Assembly (NCBI GenBank): GCA_046328715.1
Contig: JAXLWB010000025.1
Span: 74,613-138,612, forward strand
Source of the DNA: JAXLWB01 sp046328715
GTDB taxonomy: Bacteria; Chloroflexota; Anaerolineae; Caldilineales; Caldilineaceae
Reading direction: 5' to 3'
Length of the DNA: 64,000 bases
Shown: in pieces, positions 27,860-37,362 of the stretch
Position numbering within the stretch: the stretch's first letter is position 1
Layout of the letters: each line of letters starts with the position of its first letter
Notes under the pieces: model-generated
What the model saw: the letters and a program-made list of their open reading frames with translations, nothing else
Databases searched by the model: none
Told to the model about the DNA's origin: nothing
Translations under genes and position numbers: made by a program

Positions 27860-28247
27860 ACCAATCACAATTTGTCCCATCAAAAATGAGGCAGACTATG
27901 AAAGTGCTCTTGAAGAAATCGACTCATTGATGAGCACCGTCAAGGCTGGCACTCCCGAACACGCACAACTGGAAATTCTCTCTCGTCTTGTTGAAGATTA
28001 TGAAGAGATTCACTATCCAATGGGGACGCCAGATCCGATTGCAATGATTGAGTTTGTTTTGGAAGCACGTGGCTTGACTCGCAAAGATCTAGAGCCGCTG
28101 ATTGGACCCCGTCAGCGAGTGTGGGAAGTCATGGAAAAGCATCGCCGTCTCACCCTGCCGATGATTCGACGCTTAGATGCCGGATTGGGGATTCCTGCGT
28201 CTGTGTTAATAATACAACAGTACGATTTAAAGAAACAGGCCGCGTAG
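27822..28247 (+). CDS. higA: HigA-type antitoxin (HTH)
   Basis: The 141-residue product resembles the longer HigA antitoxins paired with HigB toxins of this type. It has an acidic helical N-terminal half that would bind toxin (DYESALEEIDSLM, YEEIHYPMGTPDP) and a C-terminal Cro/XRE-like DNA-binding half (EARGLTRKDLEPLIG, then MEKHRRLTLPMIRRLDAGLGIPASVLI). It starts 38 bases inside the end of the toxin frame, the usual toxin-first order. With the toxin broken, it may persist as a repressor or an orphan antitoxin. Confidence 0.88.
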   Translation: MLSMIESIQQLSEPITICPIKNEADYESALEEIDSLMSTVKAGTPEHAQLEILSRLVEDYEEIHYPMGTPDPIAMIEFVLEARGLTRKDLEPLIGPRQRVWEVMEKHRRLTLPMIRRLDAGLGIPASVLIIQQYDLKKQAA

Positions 28248-28253
28248 TGAAAG

Positions 28254-28727
28254 ATGAATACGATAGAAATCTTCTGGCAGGGCTACCTTGCCACCTTACC
28301 CGCCGATCATCCCTATCGCTCCTGGCCTATACCACCCACTTTTGCCTTCGGCGACAATCCAGCCCTAGCCGACGAGTTGGCGCACCTGGTACTGGCCGGG
28401 ATCAAAACCGCCACCTGTAGCTCGTTACAACACACCCAAATCGATGGCGATCACATCTTCCAGCCAGGCGAGTTGAGCATTGTGTTGAGCGGGAACGGCG
28501 CGCCTCTCTGCGTGGTTGAAACGGTGGAGAGCACCATCCGCCCATACAACGAGGTCGATGCCCAATTTGCCTATGAGGAAGGAGAAGATGACCGCTCACT
28601 CGAAGCGTGGCGGGCAGGCCACTGGAAATTCTTCAGCCGAACACTTCCCTCCGTTGGACTAACACCAACGGAAGAGATGCCGTTGATTTGCGAGCGCTTT
28701 CGGGTCATTTTTGCAGCGCCACAGTAG
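28254..28727 (+). CDS. ASCH-domain protein
   Basis: The 157-residue product has the ASCH beta-barrel pattern: KTATCSSLQ after the first helix pair, PGELSIVLSGNGAPLCVVET, and EGEDDRSLEAWRAGHWKFF, followed by a closing strand (PLICERFRVIF). ASCH domains bind RNA, and some hydrolyse modified nucleosides such as N4-acetylcytidine. The gene starts six bases after higA, so they share a transcript, but I see no functional link. Confidence 0.88.
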   Translation: MNTIEIFWQGYLATLPADHPYRSWPIPPTFAFGDNPALADELAHLVLAGIKTATCSSLQHTQIDGDHIFQPGELSIVLSGNGAPLCVVETVESTIRPYNEVDAQFAYEEGEDDRSLEAWRAGHWKFFSRTLPSVGLTPTEEMPLICERFRVIFAAPQ

Positions 28728-28749
28728 ATTCAACTCCACACATTCAACT

Positions 28750-30159
28750 CTACACAAGCATAAGCCGTAACGCCAGTTGCTGTTCGATCCGTTCGGCAGC
28801 ATGTAACCCCTGCCGTACACAATCAGGCACACCGATACCCCGATAGGAGTTGCCAGCGAGGGCAATGTTAGTGGGCAGCGCAGCCTCGATGCGATCGACC
28901 AGTTGGAGATGACCGACATCAGCCTGCGGAAAGCCATGCGGCCAACGAAAGATCTGATGCGCCAGCGGAGCATCGCTGATGTTGAGCAGTTCGCGCAGTT
29001 CGTTGCGTACTACATCCAATAGGGCCGCATCGTCTAGATCGAGCAGTTGGGGTGCCGCACCACCGAAGAAGATCCGTAAGAGTGTCTTGCCTGTTGGCGC
29101 TCGTTGTGGACGCCACAGCACGGCGTCAATCTTGCGCTGAGCACGACGAGGGATCATCAAACTGCTGACTGTAGGTGCGTTGCGCATCGCCGCTTGATTG
29201 AAACCAAGCGCTAGCGTGCCGATACTGGCAAAACGGATTTGTTCTAACAAGGTGGAGGCATTAGGCGCAAGTTTGCTCAACAAAGGCGCAGCATGTTTGG
29301 CAGGGATGGCCAGAATCAAAGCATCGGCGGTCAATTGCGCACCATTGTTCAGGGTGACCAGATAACCCGCCTCCCGTTGCTCCAGACTGATGATCTGAGT
29401 GTTGAGGCGCAGATCACCGGTCAATTTCTTGCCGAGGGTCTCGACCAACTCCTGGGCACCATTGGCAAAGCTGACCGAACGCGGCGGCAAAACTGCGCCC
29501 GACTTGATCTGCGCACGCCGTTTACGCATGTTGGCCAATGTCCCCAATACCAGGTTGCCATGTTTCTCCAAGTCACGCATAACGGAAGCAGTGGTCATGA
29601 TGCTCTGGCGCTCGGCGTCGCTGTTGTAGATGCCGGACAGGATCGGCGCAATCAAACGTTCACTAGCTTCGCTGCCTAAGCGGCGGCGGGCAAAGTTGGC
29701 CAAGGTTTCATCGCCATCGTCGGCGCGGGCGGGGATAAACGGTTCGGCTAGCAAGCGCAACTTCCCCCGCCAACTTAGAAGCGAGGTCTTGAGAAAGCGC
29801 ACTGGACTGAGCGGAACCGGTTCGACCTTGCCATTGTAAAGCACAGCCGCCCCGCTGGTCTCACTACGAATCGGTTCCATGCGATCCTCTAAACCAAGTT
29901 GGAGCGCCAAGTTCCACAGTTCCGGTTTGCGTGTGATAAATGTCTCCGGTCCCCCTTCGGCCACGAAGCCACTAAAGGTCCGGCTCTGAATCATGCCTCC
30001 CAAACGAGATGTGGTTTCAATCAGCGTGTAACGTACACCCCTCTGTTGCAATTGCCAGGCTGCGCTCAAGCCAGCAATGCCGCCACCTACCACTAGCACA
30101 TGCCAGCCCGCAGGTTGTTTTTTCGATTGTCGATCTGTGGATGATGTAGGTTGGTCCAT
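28750..30159 (-). CDS. hemY: Protoporphyrinogen oxidase (HemY type)
   Basis: The 469-residue flavoprotein oxidises protoporphyrinogen IX (or coproporphyrinogen III in Gram-positive-type pathways) in heme synthesis. It has the N-terminal FAD motif VLVVGGGIAGLSAAW, the ETTSRLGGMIQS segment that follows, and FVAEGGPETF. The C-terminal part shows IALAGNSYRGIGVPDCV, the second flavin contact typical of HemY. The next genes, hemH (divergent) and hemN, complete a small heme cluster. The choice between protoporphyrinogen and coproporphyrinogen cannot be made from the sequence alone. Confidence 0.94.
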   Translation of the reverse strand: MDQPTSSTDRQSKKQPAGWHVLVVGGGIAGLSAAWQLQQRGVRYTLIETTSRLGGMIQSRTFSGFVAEGGPETFITRKPELWNLALQLGLEDRMEPIRSETSGAAVLYNGKVEPVPLSPVRFLKTSLLSWRGKLRLLAEPFIPARADDGDETLANFARRRLGSEASERLIAPILSGIYNSDAERQSIMTTASVMRDLEKHGNLVLGTLANMRKRRAQIKSGAVLPPRSVSFANGAQELVETLGKKLTGDLRLNTQIISLEQREAGYLVTLNNGAQLTADALILAIPAKHAAPLLSKLAPNASTLLEQIRFASIGTLALGFNQAAMRNAPTVSSLMIPRRAQRKIDAVLWRPQRAPTGKTLLRIFFGGAAPQLLDLDDAALLDVVRNELRELLNISDAPLAHQIFRWPHGFPQADVGHLQLVDRIEAALPTNIALAGNSYRGIGVPDCVRQGLHAAERIEQQLALRLMLV

Positions 30160-30327
30160 AAGTCTCTCTTGGGGGATCGATGCTGTATAATATAGACTAA
30201 TTCTATAGAAATCTATGGAAATCTACAATTTTCTTGTGATAAATTTCACAGATTCTGCCTATCTGAATTACCATAACGGCCAAATTCTAGGAAATAATGA
30301 TTCTTTTCAACTCAGGATCTTTTGACT

Positions 30328-31431
30328 ATGCGATATTATGGCCACAATAGCTACGACCACAATGCCCCCGCCCTGACAGGTATCTTGTTGACCAATGTGG
30401 GATCGCCAGGTGCACCTACCGCACAGGCGGTGCGACCCTATTTACGCCAATTCTTAGGCGATCCACGAGTGATTGAGTTTCCACGCTGGATCTGGTGGCC
30501 GATCCTCAATGGCATCATTCTCAATACACGCCCCAAACGTTCGGCACGACTCTACAGCAACATTTGGACCGAAGCAGGATCACCCCTGTTGGTCAATTTG
30601 CAGCGCCAGGGCGAAGCCTTACAGGTCACGTTGAAAGAACGAACTGGCGTTGATATCCCTGTGGCAGTGGGAATGCGCTACGGCAAACCATCCCTGACCG
30701 AGGCGATGCGCCAACTGGATCAGGCTGGCGTACGTCGGCTGTTGGTTGTACCCCTCTACCCGCAGTACTCGGCAACGACGACTGGAACTTCACTGGATGG
30801 GGTCTTTGCCGAGTTGCAGCGCTGGCGTTGGCTGCCCGAAGTCCGCACGATCAACCACTATCCCGATCACCCTGGCTATCTGGAGGCATTGGCCAACAGT
30901 GTACGCGAGTTTTGGCAGAGTCATGGCAAAGCCGAACGGCTGCTGATGTCGTTTCATGGCATTCCGCGCAGCTATTTTGAACAAGGCGACCCTTACTTTT
31001 GCGAATGTCAACAGACCGCTCGTCTGCTGGCGGAACGGCTGCAACTGAGCGAAGCAGAATACACCGTCTCCTTCCAGTCACGCTTCGGGCCGATGGAGTG
31101 GTTACAGCCCTATACCGACAAGACATTAGAAGAATTAGGTCACCAAGGGGTGCGCAGCGTGCAAGTGTTGGCCCCCGGCTTTTCGAGTGACTGCCTGGAG
31201 ACGATTGATGAGTTGGGGCGTGAGGGGCGTGAAACCTTTCTAGAGGCAGGTGGTCAATCCTTTGCCTATATCCCGGCCCTCAATGATCGGCCGGACCATA
31301 TTACTGCGCTGACTGACCTTGTATTAACGCACTTACAGGGATGGGAACTGAGATCAGAGAGCGACGCCAATCAGCATTACCAAACGTTTCAAGTCCATCA
31401 AGTAAATGAGTCAGCCAAGACTTATAGATAA
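30328..31431 (+). CDS. hemH: Ferrochelatase
   Basis: The 367-residue product inserts Fe2+ into the porphyrin, the last step of heme synthesis by this route. Family marks are LTNVGSPGAPT at the start, SARLYSNIW, PLYPQYSATTTG, the active-site LLMSFHGIPRSY with its His near residue 210, and VLAPGFSSDCLETIDE with the conserved Glu. The ATG at 30328 is preferred to a TTG six bases earlier. The last 30 residues form a polar tail, and the final stop (TAA) lies in the left end of a dispersed repeat, as if repeat insertion set the present C-terminus. Confidence 0.95.
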   Translation: MRYYGHNSYDHNAPALTGILLTNVGSPGAPTAQAVRPYLRQFLGDPRVIEFPRWIWWPILNGIILNTRPKRSARLYSNIWTEAGSPLLVNLQRQGEALQVTLKERTGVDIPVAVGMRYGKPSLTEAMRQLDQAGVRRLLVVPLYPQYSATTTGTSLDGVFAELQRWRWLPEVRTINHYPDHPGYLEALANSVREFWQSHGKAERLLMSFHGIPRSYFEQGDPYFCECQQTARLLAERLQLSEAEYTVSFQSRFGPMEWLQPYTDKTLEELGHQGVRSVQVLAPGFSSDCLETIDELGREGRETFLEAGGQSFAYIPALNDRPDHITALTDLVLTHLQGWELRSESDANQHYQTFQVHQVNESAKTYR

Positions 31432-31536
31432 CACAAATAGAGGTGACATATTGGTAGGGGCGTACCCTTGCGGTCGCCCAAGGGCACCGGCAAGCGGATG
31501 CCCCTACAAATTGCCATGTTCATCTGCGTTGTCTAT
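31424..31536. repeat. MITE-like palindromic repeat, copy 2
   Basis: It has the same design as the copy at 18473-18608: imperfect ends ATAGATAACACA and TGCGTTGTCTAT (two mismatches), with the inner GTAGGGGC...GCCCCTAC and ACCGGCAAGCGGATGCC. It begins inside the last codons of hemH. With the terminator at 31564-31589 it accounts for the structured part of the 326-base gap 31432-31757; the rest is a Cys/Ser-poor, CTCTGTG-rich stretch with no gene. Confidence 0.85.
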
Positions 31537-31563
31537 TAGACAAGAGGCAGGTTGCCAACGGTA

Positions 31564-31589
31564 GCACAAGATGTTTTCTTGTGCTTTTT
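31564..31589 (+). terminator. Intrinsic terminator of hemH
   Basis: GCACAAGA (31564-31571) pairs perfectly with TCTTGTGC (31577-31584) across a five-base loop, followed at once by TTTTT. It lies about 130 bases after hemH, beyond the inserted repeat. Confidence 0.88.
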
Positions 31590-31757
31590 CGAGTGCACCA
31601 CGCACAAGAAAATATCTTGTTATACACCATGTGCTTCTGTCTGTGTTTGGTCTCTGCTGGTACGCAACAGACTAAACACGGACAGAAGGAACACGAAAGA
31701 AAAAAGCATCCTGCCTTCTCTCTGTGCTCTCCGTGTCACCTCTGTGTCCACCAATCC

Positions 31758-33149
31758 TTATACCGTTCGCGAGAAGTGAGGTTTCTGGTCCATTTTCTTT
31801 TGGAGGTAGGCATCAAAATTCATGACGATATTACGGATTAACAGGCGACCAGCGGTCGTCACCGTCAACTTTTCTGGGTCCAAGTTGACCAGGCCGTCAT
31901 TGGCAAACGGCTGCAGTTGCTCAAGTGCAGCCTGGAAATGTTCGTCAAAATCAATTCCATACTTCTTTTCGATGCGCGCCTTGTCGAGCACAAAGTTACA
32001 CATCAACTCAACGATCACCTCGCGGCGCAGACGGTCCTCAGCAGTCAGTTCCACCCCGCGCAAAACGGGTAAACTCCCCGCATCCAATGCCTGATAGTAC
32101 TCGGGCAGGTTCTTTTGATTCTGCACATACAGCGACGAAAGCATACTAATGCTGCTCATCCCCAAAGCCACCAGGTTGAGACCAGCATAGGTGGAATAGC
32201 CCTGAAAGTTGCGGTAGAGCGTGCCTTTTTCCATTGCTTGGGCCAACTCGTTCTCGGGCTTGGCAAAGTGATCCATGCCGATATAGACATAGCCTGCTGC
32301 GGTCAACGTCTCAATGCTGAGCTTGAGCAGTTCCAACTTCTCCTCGGGCAGCGGCAACCATTCATCCAAGATCAGTCGTTGATGTTTGAACATCTGAGGC
32401 AAATGGGCATAGTTGAAGACCGCCAACCGATCTGGTTGCAGGGTCAAAACAGTATCCAAGGTGGCGGCAAAGGTGGCACGGGTTTGATGGGGCAAGCCAT
32501 ACATCAGGTCGATGTTGACGCTGGTAAAGCCAACTTCGTGCGCCCAATCGATCGCCTGACGGGTAACAGCCTCGGGCTGGATACGGTTGACAGCAACTTG
32601 TACTTCGTGCTGCATGTCCTGCACACCCATGCTACAGCGATTAAAGCCTACTTCTTGGAGCGCTTCCATGTGGCCACGCGTCAACTCACGCGGATCGATC
32701 TCCACGCCGATTTCAGCATCCTCTCGAAAGGTGAAGTAGCGATGGAGCAGTTCGCCCACGCGGCGAATCTGGCTTGGGGAGAGGTGGGTGGGTGTGCCGC
32801 CACCCCAATGCATCTGCGCCACCTTGCGTTGGGGTGACAGCGAGGAAGAGATCAGTTGCATCTCTTTTTCCAGGTAGTACAAGTACTGCTCTACTTTGTC
32901 ACGGTTTTGGGTGACCAACATGTTGCAGCCGCAAAAGTAACAAAGGGTGTCGCAAAAGGGCAGATGAAGGTAGAGCGACAAATCCTGATTGGTGGCAACC
33001 GCTTCATCGTGCTCAAGATGATGGCGATATTCCTTTTCGCCAATGCCGGGGTGAAAATAGGGGGCTGTCGGGTAGCTTGTGTAGCGAGGGCCGGAGCGAT
33101 CATACTTTTTGAGCAGTGAGAGATCAACAGTAATTTTATGATTGTTCAT
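31758..33149 (-). CDS. hemN: Oxygen-independent coproporphyrinogen III oxidase
   Basis: The 463-residue radical-SAM enzyme decarboxylates coproporphyrinogen III without oxygen. The N-terminal YDRSGPRYTSYPTAPYF, the cluster-binding HLPFCDTLCYFCGC, GGGTPTHL and the C-terminal HemN domain are all those of true HemN (about 450-460 residues), not the shorter HemW. I chose the ATG at 33149; the frame is open 48 bases further up but those residues are hydrophobic and unlike the family. HemY in the neighbouring gene normally uses oxygen or a respiratory link, so the pair suggests a facultative lifestyle. Confidence 0.93.
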   Translation of the reverse strand: MNNHKITVDLSLLKKYDRSGPRYTSYPTAPYFHPGIGEKEYRHHLEHDEAVATNQDLSLYLHLPFCDTLCYFCGCNMLVTQNRDKVEQYLYYLEKEMQLISSSLSPQRKVAQMHWGGGTPTHLSPSQIRRVGELLHRYFTFREDAEIGVEIDPRELTRGHMEALQEVGFNRCSMGVQDMQHEVQVAVNRIQPEAVTRQAIDWAHEVGFTSVNIDLMYGLPHQTRATFAATLDTVLTLQPDRLAVFNYAHLPQMFKHQRLILDEWLPLPEEKLELLKLSIETLTAAGYVYIGMDHFAKPENELAQAMEKGTLYRNFQGYSTYAGLNLVALGMSSISMLSSLYVQNQKNLPEYYQALDAGSLPVLRGVELTAEDRLRREVIVELMCNFVLDKARIEKKYGIDFDEHFQAALEQLQPFANDGLVNLDPEKLTVTTAGRLLIRNIVMNFDAYLQKKMDQKPHFSRTV

Positions 33150-33377
33150 AGTGATGAACTTGTTGTAGAGTGATAGAAACACACAAACGAACTGCATAAT
33201 TCAAACTAACGCATCTTTTGGGCGTTATAGATTTACGCAAACTTTGCCATGACAGTCAGCATTTCTAATATTGCCTGCTTACAAGATAACAAAAAGCGCG
33301 CAGAAATGCCAGTATTGTAACCAATGGCAAGTTGACGCAGTCGGATCAAGCTACCATGAAAAAGAGTTGAGTACTAT

Positions 33378-34187
33378 ATGAAAATTCCAACAACCATCCC
33401 CCTCTGGCCAGAGGGGGTCTCTGGCTCGCAAGATTGGCGGCAAAGCGAAGTCGAGTCTATTTCGCTACTCGGTAGCCGCATCGTCCGCAACGTGACAGAA
33501 CCAACGCTGACTGCGTTTTTGCCAGAAGCCAGCCAAGCCAACGGCACGTCGGTGATCGTTGCACCGGGCGGCGCATTCCACATGCTGTCGATTGAAAACG
33601 AAGGCACGGCCGTCGCCGAATGGCTGGCGGAGCGCGGGGTCACGGCCTTTGTGCTCAAGTATCGACTGCTGCCTACCGACGACAATTACGAAGAAGCACT
33701 CAAAGATATCTTTGCCGACCGCCAGAAGACGATGCAACTGCTGTCACCCATCCGCCCCTTTGCACTAGCCGATGGCTCACAAGCGATCAAGCTTGTACGC
33801 CAACATGCCCAAGAATGGGGATTGCATTCGCACAAGATCGGGCTGCTCGGCTTTTCGGCAGGCGGCAGGCTGGCAGCAACCTTGCTCGAAAGCTATGATG
33901 CAACCTCTCGACCGGATTTCGTCGGCTTTATTTACGGCGGGCTTTGGACTGAATTCCCTGCTCCGGCGGACGCGCCACCGCTTTTTATTGCTGTGGCCGA
34001 TGACGACGGCTGGTCGGCACCGCTCTGTGTACGTCTCTATCAACGTTGGAAGGAAGGCGGTCATCCGGCGGAGATGCATGTCTATGCCAAGGGTGGTCAT
34101 GGCTTTGGGTTGCGCAAACAGGGACTGCCGACGGACGGTTGGATCGAGCGCTTTGGCGAGTGGATGGCGTTGAATGGGTGGATGTAG
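33378..34187 (+). CDS. Alpha/beta-hydrolase (acetyl-esterase-like)
   Basis: The 269-residue product has VIVAPGGAFHML for the oxyanion region, GLLGFSAGGRLAA with the nucleophile Ser (G-x-S-x-G), a late Asp in IAVADDDGW and a His in KGGHGFGL. This order and size match the BD-FAE/acetyl-xylan-esterase-like group that removes acyl groups from sugars. No signal peptide is visible, so it acts in the cytoplasm, perhaps on imported oligosaccharides. Nearby genes (a second esterase and a rhamnosidase) fit glycan use. Confidence 0.85.
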   Translation: MKIPTTIPLWPEGVSGSQDWRQSEVESISLLGSRIVRNVTEPTLTAFLPEASQANGTSVIVAPGGAFHMLSIENEGTAVAEWLAERGVTAFVLKYRLLPTDDNYEEALKDIFADRQKTMQLLSPIRPFALADGSQAIKLVRQHAQEWGLHSHKIGLLGFSAGGRLAATLLESYDATSRPDFVGFIYGGLWTEFPAPADAPPLFIAVADDDGWSAPLCVRLYQRWKEGGHPAEMHVYAKGGHGFGLRKQGLPTDGWIERFGEWMALNGWM

Positions 34188-34360
34188 CGCGCTGCCAACG
34201 GATTTTGGGAACGGATTGAGCGGATTAGATTGTATCCGAGCAAATTTGTAATCATAACCTGTAACTTGTTTTGTACATTCAGGAATGATGGAACGCATTT
34301 ATGTAAATTCCGTGTCCCCCGATCTTCGTGTTTACATAACTTTCAAAACGTAACGCTACG

Positions 34361-35740
34361 ATGAGCGATACTTCCCACAATCCACAATCCACAATCCGCA
34401 ATCCGCAACTCCTCATCGGTTGTGCCGCGGGCTTTGGCGGTGACCGGGTAGATGCAGCCGGGCCGGTGGTTGATACGTTGATTAGGCGTGGTCTGCCCTC
34501 GGTGCTGATCTTCGAGATGCTGGCTGAGCGGACGCTGGCCCAGGCACAATTGGTACGGAAGAACAACCCAAACAGTGGTTACGCTCCTTTGATGGAAGCT
34601 GCGGTGCAACCGATCTTATCACGCTGTGTTGAACATGGGATCCCGATTGTCAGCAACTTTGGGGCAGCCAATCCACGGGCGGCAGCACGACGTTTGCAGG
34701 AAATTGCACAAGAGCAAGGGATTCCTGCTCTGAGAGTCGCTGTAGTCGAAGGCGACGACCTCTCCAATTCGGCTGGCCAAGCTTTGATTCGTCCCTATCT
34801 TGACCCTGCCTTTGCCCAACGTGAGATCATCAGCGCCAATGTCTACCTTGGCGGCAGAGCGATCGCCGAGGGATTGCGGTTGGGCGCACAAGTGGTGGTG
34901 ACGGGAAGGGTCGCCGACCCAGCACTAGTCGTTGGGCCGGCCTTGGCGCACTTTGGCTGGGACGAGACGGACTGGAATCGGCTGGCCTGTGCGACGATGG
35001 CAGGACATTTGTTAGAGTGTGGCGCCCAGGTGACAGGCGGCTATTTTGCCGATCCAGGATACAAAGATGTGCCGGAGTTACACGTTGTGGGTTTCCCAAT
35101 TGCCGAATTGGTGGAGGATGGCGCTGTCGTTATCAGCAAAGCCGAGCACACAGGTGGGGTAGTCGATTGCCGTACAGTCAAGGAGCAACTGCTGTACGAA
35201 ATTCATAACCCGGCAGCCTATTTAACGCCCGACGTAGTTGCCGACATCAGCGATGCCGAAGTGGTAGAAGTAGGCCCCAATCGAGTAGCACTGCGCGGCG
35301 TCTGCGGTCATGCACGACCGGAGACGTTGAAGGCAATGGTCTGCTTCGCAGGTGGTTGGCTGGGTGAAGGCGAGATCTCCTATGCGGGCGCCAATGCTGA
35401 GGCGCGTGCCCGATTGGCTGCCGAGATCATCCGTCACCGCATAGGTGATCGGTTACAACTGCGCTTTGACCTCATCGGTGTGCTCAGTGTCTTTGGCGAT
35501 GATGGCGGTCTAGCCCTACAAGAGCGACAGGCTGGCGATGGGCGAGATGTTCGCTTGCGGGTGGCAGGACGGCATAAGGATCGCAGCGTAGTTGAGTCGC
35601 TGTTGGCGGAAGTGACTTCGCTATATACCTGTGGTCCAGCGGGTGGCGGAGGGATTCGCACGACGATTACGCAACAGTTGCAGTCGACTTCGTGCTATTT
35701 GCCGCGTGAGTTGATACACACGCAAGCAAGCATGCTCTAG
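34361..35740 (+). CDS. AtuA-family protein (acyclic terpene utilisation, DUF1446), large domain
   Basis: The 459-residue product opens LLIGCAAGFGGDRVDAA and continues with VLIFEMLAERTLAQAQL, VSNFGAANPRAAARRL, VVVTGRVADPALVVGP and TGGYFADPGYKD, all hallmarks of the AtuA/DUF1446 family. In Pseudomonas the atu cluster degrades citronellol, but AtuA itself has no assigned reaction, and the family is far wider than terpene users. The small C-terminal AtuA domain is encoded as a separate gene at 35892. The two are normally fused or adjacent, which supports a shared job. Confidence 0.88.
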   Translation: MSDTSHNPQSTIRNPQLLIGCAAGFGGDRVDAAGPVVDTLIRRGLPSVLIFEMLAERTLAQAQLVRKNNPNSGYAPLMEAAVQPILSRCVEHGIPIVSNFGAANPRAAARRLQEIAQEQGIPALRVAVVEGDDLSNSAGQALIRPYLDPAFAQREIISANVYLGGRAIAEGLRLGAQVVVTGRVADPALVVGPALAHFGWDETDWNRLACATMAGHLLECGAQVTGGYFADPGYKDVPELHVVGFPIAELVEDGAVVISKAEHTGGVVDCRTVKEQLLYEIHNPAAYLTPDVVADISDAEVVEVGPNRVALRGVCGHARPETLKAMVCFAGGWLGEGEISYAGANAEARARLAAEIIRHRIGDRLQLRFDLIGVLSVFGDDGGLALQERQAGDGRDVRLRVAGRHKDRSVVESLLAEVTSLYTCGPAGGGGIRTTITQQLQSTSCYLPRELIHTQASML

Positions 35741-35891
35741 AGCTGAACCAATTACTTCTGGGAAGGCTCTGCCGGTCAACTTTCTCCTTGGGCGGAGCCT
35801 TCCCGGAAGTGGCTGGTTACGTTCCTGATTTCAAGCTTCTTTCTAGGTTTACTTACTCTTTGATGAGTAAGATTGATTTTTTGAATAAAGT

Positions 35892-36245
35892 ATGGATTAT
35901 GTCACCTATCCTCTTCACCATATTGCCCACGGACGCACCGGCGATAAGGGCAATACTTCTAACATCAGCGTCATCGCCTACAGACCGGAGTTTTACCCAA
36001 TCCTGCTGGAACAGGTGACGGTAGAACGGGTGGCGGAACTCTTTCGCCATCGCCAACCCACAACCATTCATCGCTACGAACTACCCAAACTCCATGCCCT
36101 CAACTTTGTATTCGAGGATCTGTTGGATGGCGGCGTCAACCAGTCGCTCAACCTCGACAGCCACGGCAAGACGTTGGCGTTTTTGCTGCTGGAGATGGCG
36201 ATTGAGATACCCAAGGATTTGCTCCATTGTGTGAACGGTGATTAG
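35892..36245 (+). CDS. AtuA C-terminal-domain protein
   Basis: The 117-residue product (HIAHGRTGDKGNTSNISVIAY at the start, LPKLHALNFVFEDLLDGGV in the middle) is the small ferredoxin-like domain found at the C-terminus of AtuA proteins. It is a separate gene 151 bases after the large domain; the gap holds no clear ribosome-binding site or terminator. I infer the two products form a complex. Its stop opens into an inverted repeat. Confidence 0.85.
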   Translation: MDYVTYPLHHIAHGRTGDKGNTSNISVIAYRPEFYPILLEQVTVERVAELFRHRQPTTIHRYELPKLHALNFVFEDLLDGGVNQSLNLDSHGKTLAFLLLEMAIEIPKDLLHCVNGD

Positions 36246-36313
36246 GAGATTGAGAGATTCAGAGATTATTGGTATGATTGTTTAACCGTCTTATTTCTCA
36301 AATCTCAATCTCT
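36246..36313. repeat. Purine-arm inverted repeat after the AtuA pair
   Basis: GAGATTGAGA and more of 36246-36266 pair imperfectly with TCTCAATCTCTTT (to 36313), about 20 bases per arm with small bulges. It starts directly at the stop of the small AtuA gene and ends 25 bases before the next start codon. Confidence 0.6.
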
Positions 36314-36337
36314 TTACTCAAACCAAGGAGCCAATCT

Positions 36338-37291
36338 ATGAACTTCATGGATCGTGTCGATCCCGGGCTGCGTGGCGTGCTTGATTTCCTACCTGTCGAT
36401 CTGTTAGACTTGAATGATGTCCCTAGCACACGGGTCAAGTTAGCGAATCTATTTGGGGCCCTTCCCGCTCCGGTGGTGAAAGGTGTGAAAAGTGAGGATC
36501 GCTATGTGCCAGGCCCGGCTGGCGATCCCGATGTGCGGGTGAGAATTTATCAGCCCACCGATCGTCCGAAGCAGCTGCCCGCCCTGTTTTGGATTCATGG
36601 CGGCGGATATGTGCTCGGCGATATCGAAGGCGATGATGCCCATTCGCTGCACATCGCCAAGGAGATCAACTGTGTTGTGGTTTCAGTCGAGTACCGGCTG
36701 GCCCCCGAACATCCCTTCCCGGCACCGATGGAGGATTGTTACGCCGCGCTCAAGTGGCTGGCGCAGAATGCCGCCGAACTTGGCGTCGATCCCAATCGTA
36801 TCGCCATTGGCGGGGCCAGCGCAGGCGGCGGCATGACCGCAGGCTTGGCGCTTCTGGTACGTGACCGCGGCGAGATCAAGATCTGCTTCCAATTGCCGAT
36901 CTACCCCATGATCGATGACCGCAACGTCACCCCCTCCAGCCGTGAAATCACTGAGCCAAAGGTATGGAACCGTCAGTCCAACCTGCTCGCCTGGAAAGCC
37001 TACACCGGCTATGCCCCAGGTGACGACCGCATCTCCCCCTACGCCGCCGCCACCCGCGCCACAGATCTCGCTGGCTTGCCGCCTGCCTACATTCCCGTCG
37101 GTGAACTCGACCTCTTCCTTGACGAAAATATCGAATACGCTCAACGGTTAATCCAGGCTGGTGTACCAACAGAACTGCACATTTACCGTGGAGCCTATCA
37201 CGGCTTCTACGTCTTTGCGCCGGATGCAGATGTGTCGAAACGCTGTATTGCTGGGTACGAGGCAGCGTTGAAGCGGGCATTGCATGGATGA
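36338..37291 (+). CDS. Hormone-sensitive-lipase-type esterase
   Basis: The 317-residue product has the HSL-family oxyanion motif HGGGYVLGD near residue 85, the nucleophile elbow GGASAGGGM near residue 158 (G-x-S-x-G), the acid in VGELDLFLDEN and the His in GAYHGFYVF. It should hydrolyse short-chain esters in the cytoplasm. AAGGAG lies eight bases before the ATG at 36338; a longer frame from 36278 reads through the inverted repeat and is rejected. Confidence 0.93.
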   Translation: MNFMDRVDPGLRGVLDFLPVDLLDLNDVPSTRVKLANLFGALPAPVVKGVKSEDRYVPGPAGDPDVRVRIYQPTDRPKQLPALFWIHGGGYVLGDIEGDDAHSLHIAKEINCVVVSVEYRLAPEHPFPAPMEDCYAALKWLAQNAAELGVDPNRIAIGGASAGGGMTAGLALLVRDRGEIKICFQLPIYPMIDDRNVTPSSREITEPKVWNRQSNLLAWKAYTGYAPGDDRISPYAAATRATDLAGLPPAYIPVGELDLFLDENIEYAQRLIQAGVPTELHIYRGAYHGFYVFAPDADVSKRCIAGYEAALKRALHG

Positions 37292-37362
37292 ATGCGCTGA
37301 CAGCACGCATTCATATTTGATACAAACCTCACGATCCATTACGCTTGATCCATAACTGCGCT

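Noticed and set aside
32115..32837. 240-codon plus-strand frame
   Set aside because: It lies antisense to hemN, whose radical-SAM motifs and length are complete.
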